In this document: positions 1-7,322 of the stretch, piece after piece
Position numbering within the stretch: position 1 is the first letter of the stretch
Layout: every line of letters begins with the position of its first letter
NCBI GenBank assembly: GCA_965242915.1
Contig: CBDETN010000013.1
Coordinates: 1 to 17,586, forward strand
Direction of reading: 5' to 3'
DNA length: 17,586 nucleotides
DNA from: CAJXII01 sp965242915
GTDB lineage: Bacteria; Campylobacterota; Campylobacteria; Campylobacterales; Arcobacteraceae
Notes under the pieces: model-generated
What the model was told of the DNA's origin: nothing
The model's database searches: none
The model's input: only the letters and a program-made list of their open reading frames with translations
Program-made: the position numbers and the translations under genes

Positions 1-283
1 AAAATCTGATTATAGAATGGAGAGAAATTATTTAAAAGGTTTTAAAGGGGATGAAATAAATCTCTTACTCTCAGCTACTGCCTTTAATCTTAAAAAGTGG
101 ATGAATATCTACTTTTATGCACTTTTTATACAAGATTTTAATCTAGTACTAGAATCTACACAAGAGATACAAAGATTAACATCTTTATATCAACTATTGT
201 TGATAATAAAATTTAGGTTTTTATAAAATATGATTGAATTAAAATTAGATTACTCTTTTTAAAGTGGTTTTTTCAGGACTGAC
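1..283 (+). mobile_element. 3' end of an IS5-family-like insertion sequence, cut by the window edge
   Basis: The window opens inside a transposase reading frame that ends at 226, followed by about 57 non-coding bases. From about 285 the sequence reads as IstA-like protein, so the element's right end should lie near 280-284, around the bases TTCAGGACTGAC. The left end and inverted repeat are outside the window, so the exact boundary is inferred. The element appears to have inserted into, or replaced the 5' part of, the istA gene that follows. Confidence 0.5.
2..226 (+). pseudogene. C-terminal end of an IS5-family transposase (partial at window edge)
   Basis: The open frame enters from the left edge (frame of position 2) and stops at 226. 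It carries the block RMERNYLKGFKGDEIN followed by a hydrophobic stretch and NLKKWM. This matches the typical C-terminus of IS5-type DDE transposases, in which R-x-x-L-x-G-x-x-G-D-x-x-N follows the catalytic Glu region. The ATG at 17 lies inside this conserved block and is not a real start. Whether the gene is whole cannot be judged because its 5' part lies outside the window. Confidence 0.6.
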
Positions 284-1128
284 TAATTATAAAATGCTTT
301 TCCCTGAACAAACTATATTACACAAGCAATCTTCAAGACCTAAACCTGATGTTGAATATATCGATAAAGAAATTAAACCCATCAATGAGACAAATACACT
401 TAAATGGTGAAAAATTATTTGTAGATTATAGTGGTGTTACTGTTCCTATTTATAATAGTAAAACAGGAGTTATTTCAAAAGCTCAAATATTTGTAGCAGT
501 ATTAGGAGCATCAGGTTATAAATATGTAATGGAATTGTTTTAAATGAAAGTTATAAAGCAATGGCAAATCATTATGGGTGTGTAATTGAACCAGCAAGAC
601 CATATAAACCAAAAGATAAAGCAAAAGCAGAACAAGGAGTTCAAGCAATTCAAAGATGGATATTAGCCGTTCTTCGGCATAGAAAATTCTTTGATGTTGA
701 AGAACTTAATGATGCTATATCTCCATTGCTTGATATATACAATGCAAAAGTGATGAAACGATTAAATAGATACTCAACATCTACAGTTGAGATTTATCAT
801 AAATCAAAGCTAATTGCCACACATCCAAGATATTATGATAGTGAATATTCAACTATTAAAGAGCACCAACCTGAAAATCATCAATATCAAGATGCGAAGT
901 TTAATCCTGGAAGATATTTAAACTGGGCAAAAAGTATAGGGGTTCAAACTGTAGAGTTTACAAAGATGAAATTAGAACAAGAGCAATTTCCATCATATGC
1001 ATACAGAAAACTAAATGCCATTCTTTCATTGGCAAAACAATATGAAAAATATGAAGTTGATTTAGCTTTAGGATATGCAATGAGTATTAATGCCACTACA
1101 GTTGCATCTATAAAATTAATATTATCAA

Positions 1129-1144
1129 GAGCCACTTGCAAATT
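1129..1144 (+). repeat. Left terminal inverted repeat of the 1492-bp IS
   Basis: GAGCCACTTGCAAATT is the exact reverse complement of 2605-2620. The target duplication TCAA (1125-1128) precedes it. Confidence 0.92.
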
Positions 1145-1185
1145 AACAAAAAAGCTCATAATTTAATTTATTTTGTTCAAAAAAG

Positions 1186-1214
1186 TTGAAATCTAATTTC
1201 AGATAAGTTATAAT
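1186..1214 (+). promoter_or_regulatory. Sigma-70-like promoter of the nested IS transposase
   Basis: A TTGAAA -35 box (1186-1191) and a perfect TATAAT -10 box (1209-1214) are separated by exactly 17 bases, 38 bases upstream of the ATG at 1253. The -35 box overlaps a small palindrome, TGAAAT (1187-1192) and ATTTCA (1196-1201), which could form a hairpin or a binding site. That last point is inference. Confidence 0.7.
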
Positions 1215-1252
1215 TTTATATCCTAAAATTTAACAGAAAAGAGATTCAACTT

Positions 1253-2422
1253 ATGACAAATATTATGCCAAAATCATCTTCAAATCTTTCAAATATGTGG
1301 ACTAAAATTCTAAACCTTGAAAATTGTTTGTTTCCTGAAATAAAAGAACAATTAGGAACATTAAGTACCAAAGAAGAGAAACTAATAAAGATTTTAGACT
1401 TTGCTCAAATTGAAAAGAATGTAACAGTTGTAACGATTACAAATACACCAAAAGATAGAGAAGAGATAGCAAGAGCAATGATTGCTAAATCTGTTTACAA
1501 TATGCAAACAACAAGAGATTTAATTGATAGACTTCATAGCGATAGAGTATTACGAGTATTGTGTGGATGGAGGTATAAAATAGATATTCCAAGTGAAGCT
1601 AAATTTAGTAGGGTATTCAAAGAATTGAGTGATTTACAAATAGCTCAAAAAACTCATAAAAAGTTTGTTAATGAATATTTATCGGATACAGTTTTTATGT
1701 ACAATGCAACAGATGCTGCTATGATACCACTTAGAGAAAAACCTGTAAAGATTGAGAAAGAAGAAAAGCCTAAAAATAAGGTCGGACGACCTAAGAAAGG
1801 TGAAAAGAGAGAGCCTGTAAAACCAAAGATTTTAGAACTACAAAAAGAGATGAAAACTACTAAAAAGATGTTATCTTTAGTATCTACTGTTTGTGGTGTT
1901 GGTGTCAAACAAAATTCTAAAGGTAACAGAGAGATTACAATAGGTGGTAAACTTCATATTAGTGCAGTAGATGGAGATATACCAATAGCAGCATTCTATT
2001 CAGGTGCAAATGTTCATGATAGTTCAGTAGCACTTCCACTTATCAATGAAACTGGTAAAAGAGTGATGTATCTTCGTGATTTACTTGATGCTGGGTATGA
2101 CAGCGATATAATTAGAGAGTTTTCTGAAAAACTAAATCATAAAGCAATTATAGATATAAATCCCAAGAACTCAAAAGAATTAAAACAAAAGATTCAACTT
2201 ATCAAAGATGAAAAAGTAAAATTTGAATTTTTAAATTTACCTAAATCATCAGATGAACACCACTACAATCAAAGAAGTATGGTTGAAAGAGTAAATAAAT
2301 ATTTAAAAGATGACTTTGGATGTAATACAATTTATTATCAAGGAGCTACAAAAGTAGCTTCTGTTTTATCATTTGGAATTTTATCTGTTTGTATTCATCA
2401 AAGTTTAAAACTCATTACATGA
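1253..2422 (+). CDS. DDE transposase of the 1492-bp IS, intact, 389 aa
   Basis: This transposase catalyses strand cleavage and transfer of the element that carries it. Visible landmarks, in order, are an N-terminal domain; the first catalytic Asp at about D154 in ATDAAMIPLREKP; a Lys-rich linker (about 163-205) holding VGRPKKGEK, which has an AT-hook-like GRP core; the block GGKLHISAVDGDIPIAA with VHDSSVALPL (about 231-263); LLDAGYD with the second Asp (D279); and NQRSMVERVNKYLKDDFG with the catalytic Glu (E345). The order and wording match the transposase family whose first motif reads DSTAIEAREKP in other bacteria. No frame break is visible and the full triad is present, so it is probably the only immediately functional transposase in the window. 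The ATG at 1253 is preceded by a purine-rich AGAAAAGAG. Exact ISfinder family is not certain. Confidence 0.85.
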   Translation: MTNIMPKSSSNLSNMWTKILNLENCLFPEIKEQLGTLSTKEEKLIKILDFAQIEKNVTVVTITNTPKDREEIARAMIAKSVYNMQTTRDLIDRLHSDRVLRVLCGWRYKIDIPSEAKFSRVFKELSDLQIAQKTHKKFVNEYLSDTVFMYNATDAAMIPLREKPVKIEKEEKPKNKVGRPKKGEKREPVKPKILELQKEMKTTKKMLSLVSTVCGVGVKQNSKGNREITIGGKLHISAVDGDIPIAAFYSGANVHDSSVALPLINETGKRVMYLRDLLDAGYDSDIIREFSEKLNHKAIIDINPKNSKELKQKIQLIKDEKVKFEFLNLPKSSDEHHYNQRSMVERVNKYLKDDFGCNTIYYQGATKVASVLSFGILSVCIHQSLKLIT

Positions 2423-2604
2423 CTTTTATTAAAAATAATAGAAAAATCTTCAATTTTATAGTCAAAACCATAAAGTATGGAGAAAAAATATGATTTTTTA
2501 AGAAATTTACTAAATTTAGTGTAAACTACGCAAAGAAAAATAAATAATCATTTTTTTAAAACTAAAAGTGATGAAAATAAAAAATTAGCTATTGAGTATT
2601 ATTG

Positions 2605-2620
2605 AATTTGCAAGTGGCTC
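2605..2620 (-). repeat. Right terminal inverted repeat of the 1492-bp IS
   Basis: AATTTGCAAGTGGCTC is the exact reverse complement of 1129-1144. The second TCAA copy follows at 2621-2624. Confidence 0.92.
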
Positions 2621-2731
2621 TCAAAAAAGCTTTATTATAAAAAGCCTGCTAATAATATTATAAATATAGCACAAAATAACCACAGTAATATTCGTGGTAA
2701 TACAGAATATAAATAAAAAGGATAGAAAAAA

Positions 2732-2910
2732 ATGAACCAAGAAACAGTAACAAATAAAATGAGTGAATTAAAATTAGAAGGCTTTAAAACAGCATACTTA
2801 CGACAAATTGAAGATAGAAATTATGATAAATTATCATTTAATGAGAAACTCTACAACCTACTTGAAGCCCAAGAGATACATCAGCACAACAGAAGGATTA
2901 AACTTAATTT
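2732..2910 (+). pseudogene. istB: istB, IS21-family ATP-binding helper protein, truncated by the IS66-type element
   Basis: The first 60 codons match the N-terminus of IstB: MNQETVTNKMSELKLEGF, then LSFNEKLYNLLEAQEI and RRIKLNL. The Walker A and B ATPase motifs would lie downstream and are absent. The frame runs into the IS66-type terminus, and the TAA stop at 2912-2914 is formed by the element's own first bases GTAA. A ribosome-binding site AAAAAGGAT precedes the ATG, and istA's restored stop is 15 bases upstream. The remainder of istB is not found on the other side of the IS66-type element. Confidence 0.85.
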
Positions 2911-2926
2911 GTAACTAATCACCCTA
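2911..2926 (+). repeat. Terminal inverted repeat of the IS66-type element (tnpC 3' side)
   Basis: GTAACTAATCACCCTA is the exact reverse complement of 4428-4443 and directly follows the cut istB codons. Confidence 0.88.
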
Positions 2927-2927
2927 T

Positions 2928-4320
2928 CTAAAAGAGAGAATTCCCCTTCATTACAGAAACCAATGATTCAAACTCATTTAAGCCACGCTTACGAGAAGTA
3001 TCAATAACTGATCGTAAATTAGCATAATTTTGTGCACCCTCAAGTGATTTGAATTGTCCTGATACTTTTTGCTTAACTTTTATATTTCTAATGGCACGCT
3101 CACTAGCATTATTATCTGCTGGGATATTTTCATTAAGTAAAAAAGTAAACAGTTTATCTTTAGATTTTGTAAGTGATTTTATTTGTTTATGCGTTTCACT
3201 TTTTTCAATGTATGGCATAGTTAAAAGATGTTGAAGTGATTTGTCATATTGACTTTTTAGAGTTACTCTAGCAATGGAAGTTAAGTTGACTTTATCATCT
3301 CTTATAGCTTCTTTGAGTAATGTCTTTATATCTTTCATTAGCTTAGTCTCATCACACTCAATAGCATAGTTTAAATCTCTCATCTTGTGTGCTAAACATA
3401 ACTGTTCACTAACACACTCAAGTGAGCTATATGATGAATAATTATCATGAACCACACAAGCATTTTTAAAACCATTTGTAAAAGTATTGTTGATGACCTT
3501 AGTTCCTCGTGACTTATCCGCAACAATAAGAGTATTGCTCTCATTGTGAAAAGTCCAATGCCAATGTTTAGAGCCATTAACCTTACATCCAGTCTCATCT
3601 ATACCTACTAGAGGAGCTTTCTCCAGTAGAGCTGTGATTTTTGTTAATAGTATTTTGTGAGAGTGCTGAGGCTTTTGCTAATAAGCCTGTAATGCTTCCC
3701 TCTGAGAGTTTTATATTGAATAGGTTGTTCATAAGTTCTACTATTCTCATATTTGACATATACTGAGAAACACTTAGGTATGAAACCATAGCTATAACTG
3801 TTGACCCATAACTGATATTTGGTGATATTGTAAATGCACTACTGTCATGATTTTCATAACCACAAGAGAAACACTTTTTAGAGAAGCTTTGATACTCTGT
3901 TATTTTATGAGTAATAGATGATAATTCAATATCTAAGACTTGTCGTCTTTCTTTGAGTGCAGATACAACAGTAGATATATCACTACTGCACTTTTTACAT
4001 TCTAATAGTTTATAAGGCAATGCAACAATCTCATCAGGAGTATCACTTTGTAAAAGAGTTACTCCCTCTCTCCCTGATTGTCCACCAACACTTTTACCAC
4101 TCTTCTCTTCAAGAGATTGATTTTTATTATTTCTTTTTTGAGGAGGTGCTATCTCACTTGATGGTGAAATACTGGAGTTGTTTGAATTCTTTGGTGGTTT
4201 TTCTTGCACGAGGTTATCTTGAAGGTTTTCTATATATTTAAGAAGCTCTTTATGGGATAAATCTTTAAGTTCTTTTTTGGATTTTATTGAAAATTGATAT
4301 TTCAGGCGAATTTTCTTCAA
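2928..4320 (-). pseudogene. tnpC: tnpC, IS66-family transposase with one frame break
   Basis: It reads from a TTG start at 4320 (MKKIRLKYQF) to a stop at 2928. The parts, in order, are a Leu/Lys-rich helix (KDLSHKELLKYIENL), a Ser/Asn-rich linker, a zinc-finger-like region (CKKC and CFSC), the IS66 core with GIDETGCKVNG (first Asp), VVHDNYSSYSSL (second Asp) and NNASERAIRNIKVKQ (Glu), and a short C-terminal tail ending MKGNSLF. The full DDE triad is present. Near 3634-3642 the frame shifts: ...SQNTINK is followed by ITALLEKAPLVGIDE only if one A is removed from a run of five. As given, the protein stops 241 codons in. The damage is a single base, so recent inactivation, a sequencing error or slippage are all possible. 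AGTAGGAA upstream of the TTG is a reasonable ribosome-binding site. Confidence 0.85.
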
Positions 4321-4347
4321 AATTTATTCCTACTTTTTATGTAGTGA

Positions 4348-4353
4348 ATTATA
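4348..4353 (-). promoter_or_regulatory. Candidate -10 box of the IS66-type tnpC
   Basis: On the minus strand the hexamer is TATAAT, 27 bases upstream of the TTG start. A palindrome CCTATTTATAGG (4365-4376) occupies the -35 position in place of a recognisable -35 box. Confidence 0.45.
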
Positions 4354-4427
4354 GCTAATTAGTCCTATTTATAGGCTTTAAATTACTATTTATTGAGGTA
4401 AATATTAGAATTCTTTTTGAGGTTTCC

Positions 4428-4443
4428 TAGGGTGATTAGTTAC
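4428..4443 (-). repeat. Terminal inverted repeat of the IS66-type element (tnpC 5' side)
   Basis: TAGGGTGATTAGTTAC is the exact reverse complement of 2911-2926. Confidence 0.88.
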
Positions 4444-4552
4444 CTCTTTTTAGTGCTTTTTTACAGCCATTTGTAAATAAACCTTTGTTTACTCCCAATA
4501 TAACATAGTTGAAGAAGCTTTTCAAGCACCCGTTTTTTTAATTAAGTCCAAA

Positions 4553-5065
4553 ATTCGCAATAGCCTACGATATGTAGGTTCAGCTTATCAAAAACAATTT
4601 GCTAAAGAACTTAAAAAAGTATATCAAGCTTTCTCAAAAGAAGAAGCAGAAATTGAACTGGGTAAACTTGAAGAAAAATGGGGTAAAAAATATCCTATTG
4701 TTTTTACTTCTTGGAGAAATAAGTGGGAGAATCTTTCTGCATATTTCCAATATCCAGCTGATATTAGAAAAGTAATTTATACTACAAATATTATAGAATC
4801 AGTTCATCGTCAATTTAGATCACTTACTAAAACTAAAGGTGGCTTTCCTAACGATAATAGCTTACTTAAACTACTTTTTATGGGTATTCAAAATGCTCAG
4901 AAAAAATGGACTATGCCTATTAGAAATTGGAGTTTAACCATCTCTCAACTTGCAATTCACTTTGAGGGGCGTTTGGATAAAGCACTTAACTTAAGATACA
5001 ATTTTAGGAATTACTCGATCCTGACACAGATTATTGAACACTACCTAATTGCACTTCAGATTTAA
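4553..5065 (+). pseudogene. IS256-family (mutator-type) transposase, C-terminal remnant
   Basis: The open frame contains IRNSLRYVGSAYQKQFAKEL, KYPIVFTSWRNKWENLSAYF, the signature IYTTNIIESVHRQFRSLTK with the catalytic Glu, FPNDNSLLKLLF and HFEGRLDKALNL. These are the C-terminal landmarks of IS256-type transposases in order. The N-terminal two thirds, with both catalytic Asp residues, is missing. Family similarity ends near 4993 (ALNL); the remaining codons to 5065 are read-through past the normal end. The frame stays open upstream to 4481, but residues before about 4550 do not look like this family. I recognise nothing in 4444-4550. Confidence 0.8.
5022..5046 (+). repeat. Possible right terminal repeat of the IS256-type remnant
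   Basis: TGACACAGATTATTGAACACTACC lies 30 bases after the transposase similarity ends. Its reverse complement begins GGTAGTGTTCAATAATCTGTG, which resembles the AGGAGTGTAAATATAACTGTG near 16221 and the general form of IS256-family ends. No matching left end of this copy is present beside it. Confidence 0.4.
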
Positions 5066-5072
5066 ATTTTGG
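5047..5072 (+). repeat. 26-bp inverted repeat, left copy (partner 16412-16437)
   Basis: These 26 bases are the exact reverse complement of 16412-16437; the core is GCACTTCAGATTTAAATT. The match ends sharply on both sides. In both copies one frame reads NCTSDLNFG, so the repeat may come from a coding sequence. It begins right after the possible IS256-type end. Confidence 0.8.
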
Positions 5073-5087
5073 CATAAATTAAAACTC

Positions 5088-5582
5088 CTAATAAATTATT
5101 CTTTTTATTTTCCAAACATTTTTTAAATAATAATTATTATTTAATTTGGAAATAGTTACTCCTTTTTTTGTTGAGGCATGTAAAATTTTTCCATCTTTTA
5201 AATAGATACCAACATGACGAGAATTGAAACCTGTTTTAAAAAAGATTAAATCACCTATCTTTAAATCTTTTATTTCAATATCTTTACCTATTTTTGATTG
5301 TAAAGCTGTGGTTCTTGGTATTTTTATATTGAACCTATCTTTGTATGTTCTTTGTACAAAAGCAGAACAATCAATGCCATTTTTGGATATTCCTCCAAAT
5401 TTATATTTTGTACCTTTCCACTCATTATATTGGTCGTTTAATGCTTTATATAAAGAAGAATCATAATTTGATAAAGGTTTTTTTAGAAAACTATTATTTT
5501 CTATATAAATAACTTTATTTGAACAGCCAATAAAACTAATATGAAATATTAGTATATAAAGTATAAATATTTTATTTCTCAT
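5088..5582 (-). CDS. NlpC/P60-family lipoprotein, probable peptidoglycan endopeptidase, 164 aa
   Basis: Proteins of this family cleave peptide stems of peptidoglycan (Spr/MepS-like DL-endopeptidases) in the periplasm. From the ATG at 5582 the product starts MRNKIFILYILIFH, then SFIGC, a lipobox-like end that would place the lipidated Cys at about residue 20. The NlpC/P60 domain follows: KYKFGG, GIDCSAFVQ with the nucleophile Cys (about C72), LKIGDLIFF, SRHVGIYL with the catalytic His (about H123) and ILHAS (about H135). The domain runs to the C-terminus, as in short Spr-like proteins. An in-frame start 18 bases upstream (5600) exists, but the later ATG gives a better signal peptide. The gene is divergent from the MFS gene and is the first intact gene after the left IS zone. 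Confidence 0.85.
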   Translation of the reverse strand: MRNKIFILYILIFHISFIGCSNKVIYIENNSFLKKPLSNYDSSLYKALNDQYNEWKGTKYKFGGISKNGIDCSAFVQRTYKDRFNIKIPRTTALQSKIGKDIEIKDLKIGDLIFFKTGFNSRHVGIYLKDGKILHASTKKGVTISKLNNNYYLKNVWKIKRIIY

Positions 5583-5674
5583 TAACCATCCATAAAACAA
5601 GTTTTCTGCTTTAATTCTATCTTTAAAATGCTTAATTTTTTTTAAATTATCATTACTGTAAATTTAACTTTTGA

Positions 5675-5680
5675 TATAAT
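5675..5680 (+). promoter_or_regulatory. -10 box overlapping the first possible start of the MFS gene
   Basis: The sequence TTTTGATATAATGC carries a perfect TATAAT with a T-rich upstream stretch, as in sigma-70 promoters of Campylobacterota. It overlaps the ATG at 5679. Transcription would begin around 5686-5688, at the second in-frame ATG (5688). There is no obvious -35 box and no ribosome-binding site. Confidence 0.5.
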
Positions 5681-5687
5681 GCTTTTA

Positions 5688-6827
5688 ATGAAAAAAAATA
5701 ATTTATTTATGATTATATATTGTATTATCGTAGTTGTGTCTGTAATGTATGTAACGCAACCCTTACAACCATTATTGGCAAATAAATTTGAGATATCAAT
5801 TTTAAAAGCCTCTCAATTTACAGCAGTAATAATGTTTTTTCTAGCAATTTCTCCAATAGTATATGGATATTTTTTAGAAAAAATCTGTGCAAAGAAAATA
5901 CTTTTTAAGGCTTTATTTGTATTATTAATCACTAATATCTTTTTAGGTTTATCAAATACTTATGAATGGTTTTTATTTTTTAGAGTTTGTGAAGCTTTAG
6001 TAATTCCTGCAGTTCTTACTTCTTTAATGAGTATTCTTGTAAATATTGACAAAGAAAATATTAAGTTTAATATGTCTATTTATGTAGCATCAACAGTATT
6101 TGGTGGTTTAGTTGGAAGAATTTTTTCTGGTTTTATAGCAACAACTTTTTCATATGAATATGTTTTTTATTCTCTATCTTTTGCAATTGCACTTTCTTTA
6201 TTTTTAGTAAAACGATTTACTTATGGAGGTACTGAAAGTTTGAATAAACCAAAGTTAAAAGATATTACTAATATATTACAAGATAAAAGATTTGCTCTGA
6301 TATATTTTTTAATGTTTGGAATGTTTTTTATTTTTGCAGGAGTTTTAAATATTCTTCCTTTTAGAGTCAAAGATATTTCTAGTTCTTTTTCAGAATTTCA
6401 AATAAGTTTATTATATCTAGGTTATGGAATGGGAATAATAGTCTCTCTTGCTTTTAGAAAAATTGTAAACTTTTTTAAAGGTGAGATAAATACAATTCTA
6501 GTTTCACTTATCTTATTTTTAGGTATAAATTTTTTATTAATTAATAAAAATGTATTACTTCTATTTTTTATTTTATTCTTATTTTGCGTTGCAATGTTTA
6601 CAATTCATACTATTTGCACAGGTTTAGCAAACTCTATGAAAAAAGAGAAACAATCACTTACTTCTGGTATGTATTTAACTTTTTATTATACAGGTGGGGC
6701 ATTTGGTTCAATAATACCATCAATAATATATGAACAATTTGGTTGGGATATTATGATTTATACTTTTATTCTAATTTTAACAAGTATGATTTTTGTTGTT
6801 TATAAAAGTCAAAAGATATTTAATTAA
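5688..6827 (+). CDS. MFS transporter (drug:H+ antiporter / YnfM-like type), 379 aa
   Basis: This is an inner-membrane protein with about 12 hydrophobic segments in two halves, separated by a charged loop near residues 185-205 (GTESLNKPKLKDITNILQDKR). The first segment ends in VTQPLQPLL, a form common in YnfM-like MFS exporters, and segment 5 contains GGLVGRIFSGF, the conserved G-x-x-x-G-R-x-x-x-G pattern. Such proteins expel small molecules using the proton gradient; the substrate cannot be told from sequence. The start could be 5679 or 5688. I prefer 5688 (MKKNNLFMII) because the upstream ATG lies inside the likely -10 box. The gene converges with the minus-strand membrane protein gene, with only five bases between their stop codons. 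Confidence 0.85.
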   Translation: MKKNNLFMIIYCIIVVVSVMYVTQPLQPLLANKFEISILKASQFTAVIMFFLAISPIVYGYFLEKICAKKILFKALFVLLITNIFLGLSNTYEWFLFFRVCEALVIPAVLTSLMSILVNIDKENIKFNMSIYVASTVFGGLVGRIFSGFIATTFSYEYVFYSLSFAIALSLFLVKRFTYGGTESLNKPKLKDITNILQDKRFALIYFLMFGMFFIFAGVLNILPFRVKDISSSFSEFQISLLYLGYGMGIIVSLAFRKIVNFFKGEINTILVSLILFLGINFLLINKNVLLLFFILFLFCVAMFTIHTICTGLANSMKKEKQSLTSGMYLTFYYTGGAFGSIIPSIIYEQFGWDIMIYTFILILTSMIFVVYKSQKIFN

Positions 6828-6847
6828 GAGGATTAAAATCCTCTTAA
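6824..6847. terminator. Hairpin shared by two convergent genes
   Basis: A perfect 10-bp stem (TTAAGAGGAT and ATCCTCTTAA) with a TAAA loop spans the stop codons of the MFS gene and of the minus-strand membrane protein gene. The position between convergent genes suggests a bidirectional terminator, although no long T-run follows on either side. Confidence 0.6.
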
Positions 6848-7312
6848 TGTAACTCCTAAAAATATAGCGATAAGACCTAATATAATATTAAAAGGAATAA
6901 AATATTTTGCAATAGGAACTAAAAGATTTTTAGCACTTAAAAAATCTCCACTTTCAAAAGCTTTTTGAGCTTTATTTCTTTTTATATAAATGTAAATAAA
7001 AATAATACTCATAATAGTCCAAATAGCTTCTTTAGCAACTACTACAGAGTATAAAGAGGTACCTTTAAAGCCTAAAGCAATAATCATAATAACAGCAGTA
7101 AGAAGAAGTATGATAATTGCTAGAATTACCATTTTAAAAAATCTATTTAGATTATCTAAAGTTCTTTCAAGTTTAATTCTAGGTTCTACTATTTCTTGCA
7201 TTGAGTAGTGAATTGCAAAACGAATTGCAATCATGCCTCCTACCCAAAGTACAGCTGAAATAACATGTAAAAAAACTATAAAAGCTGAAAAGTTTTGAAA
7301 TAATTCATTCAT
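6833..7312 (-). CDS. Four-helix membrane protein, CopD-like fold suspected, 159 aa
   Basis: Four hydrophobic segments are visible at about residues 9-30, 60-82, 92-112 and 135-155. The first holds FLHVISAVLWVGGMIAIRF, a His followed by W-x-G-G, reminiscent of CopD-like and related haem- or metal-linked membrane families. I cannot assign a specific function. It begins 10 bases after the alaS stop on the same strand, so it is probably co-transcribed with alaS. Its stop codon lies inside the shared hairpin. Confidence 0.7.
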   Translation of the reverse strand: MNELFQNFSAFIVFLHVISAVLWVGGMIAIRFAIHYSMQEIVEPRIKLERTLDNLNRFFKMVILAIIILLLTAVIMIIALGFKGTSLYSVVVAKEAIWTIMSIIFIYIYIKRNKAQKAFESGDFLSAKNLLVPIAKYFIPFNIILGLIAIFLGVTLRGF

Positions 7313-7322
7313 CTAATTACTC

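Larger units (their letters stand above)
1129..2620 (+). mobile_element. Complete 1492-bp IS with a single DDE transposase, inserted in istA
   Basis: The ends are a perfect 16-bp inverted repeat, GAGCCACTTGCAAATT at 1129-1144 and its complement at 2605-2620. The 4-bp direct repeat TCAA lies immediately outside (1125-1128 and 2621-2624), as expected for a target duplication. Joining the flanks restores IstA coding across the site. The single gene is intact and has its own promoter. The 180 bases after the gene (2423-2604) are AT-rich and non-coding. I place it in the broad IS4/IS5/IS1182 DDE superfamily and cannot fix the family from sequence alone. Confidence 0.9.
285..2716 (+). pseudogene. 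istA: istA, IS21-family transposase: internally deleted and split by an IS
   Basis: Pieces of one IstA protein appear in the right order. They are an N-terminal piece (LFPEQTILHKQ... to DVEYIDKEIK, about 299-375), the block NPSMRQIHLNGEKLFVDYSG (about 376-435) with the first catalytic Asp, then NESYKAMANHYG and IEPARPYKPKDKAKAEQG (about 544-635) with the catalytic Glu, and a C-terminal region (about 760-1128) that resumes after the nested IS at 2625-2716 and ends in IRGNTEYK. The pieces change frame near 372 and near 528-541, and segments normally between them are missing, including the region of the second catalytic Asp. A further segment seems lost near 755-775. The protein cannot be functional. 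The family call is firm; the exact deletion points would need alignment to an intact relative. Confidence 0.85.
284..2910 (+). mobile_element. Degraded IS21-family element (istA-istB) with another IS nested in it
   Basis: An istA-like pseudogene is followed after 15 bases by the start of istB, the diagnostic two-gene layout of IS21. The element lacks both termini: its left side is lost at the IS5-type element and its right side ends at the IS66-type element that begins at 2911. A 1492-bp IS is inserted inside istA. Removing that IS and one copy of its TCAA target duplication restores the istA frame through to a stop at 2714-2716. Confidence 0.75.
2911..4443 (-). mobile_element. IS66-family element carrying only tnpC, 1533 bp
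   Basis: The terminal inverted repeats match exactly over 16 bp (GTAACTAATCACCCTA at 2911-2926, complement at 4428-4443) and begin with GTAA, the usual IS66 terminus. The only gene is a TnpC-type transposase on the minus strand. The tnpA and tnpB accessory genes of classical IS66 elements are absent, as in the single-gene (ISBst12-like) branch. The expected 8-bp target duplication is missing: the left flank is CTTAATTT and the right flank is CTCTTTTT. istB also does not continue on the right, so DNA next to the right end has been lost or exchanged. Confidence 0.85.

Noticed and set aside
4444..4550. Minus-strand peptide (VILGVNKGLFTNGCKKALKR) next to the IS66-type end
   Set aside because: It is a short open stretch with no start, ribosome-binding site or recognisable family; not enough to call a gene.
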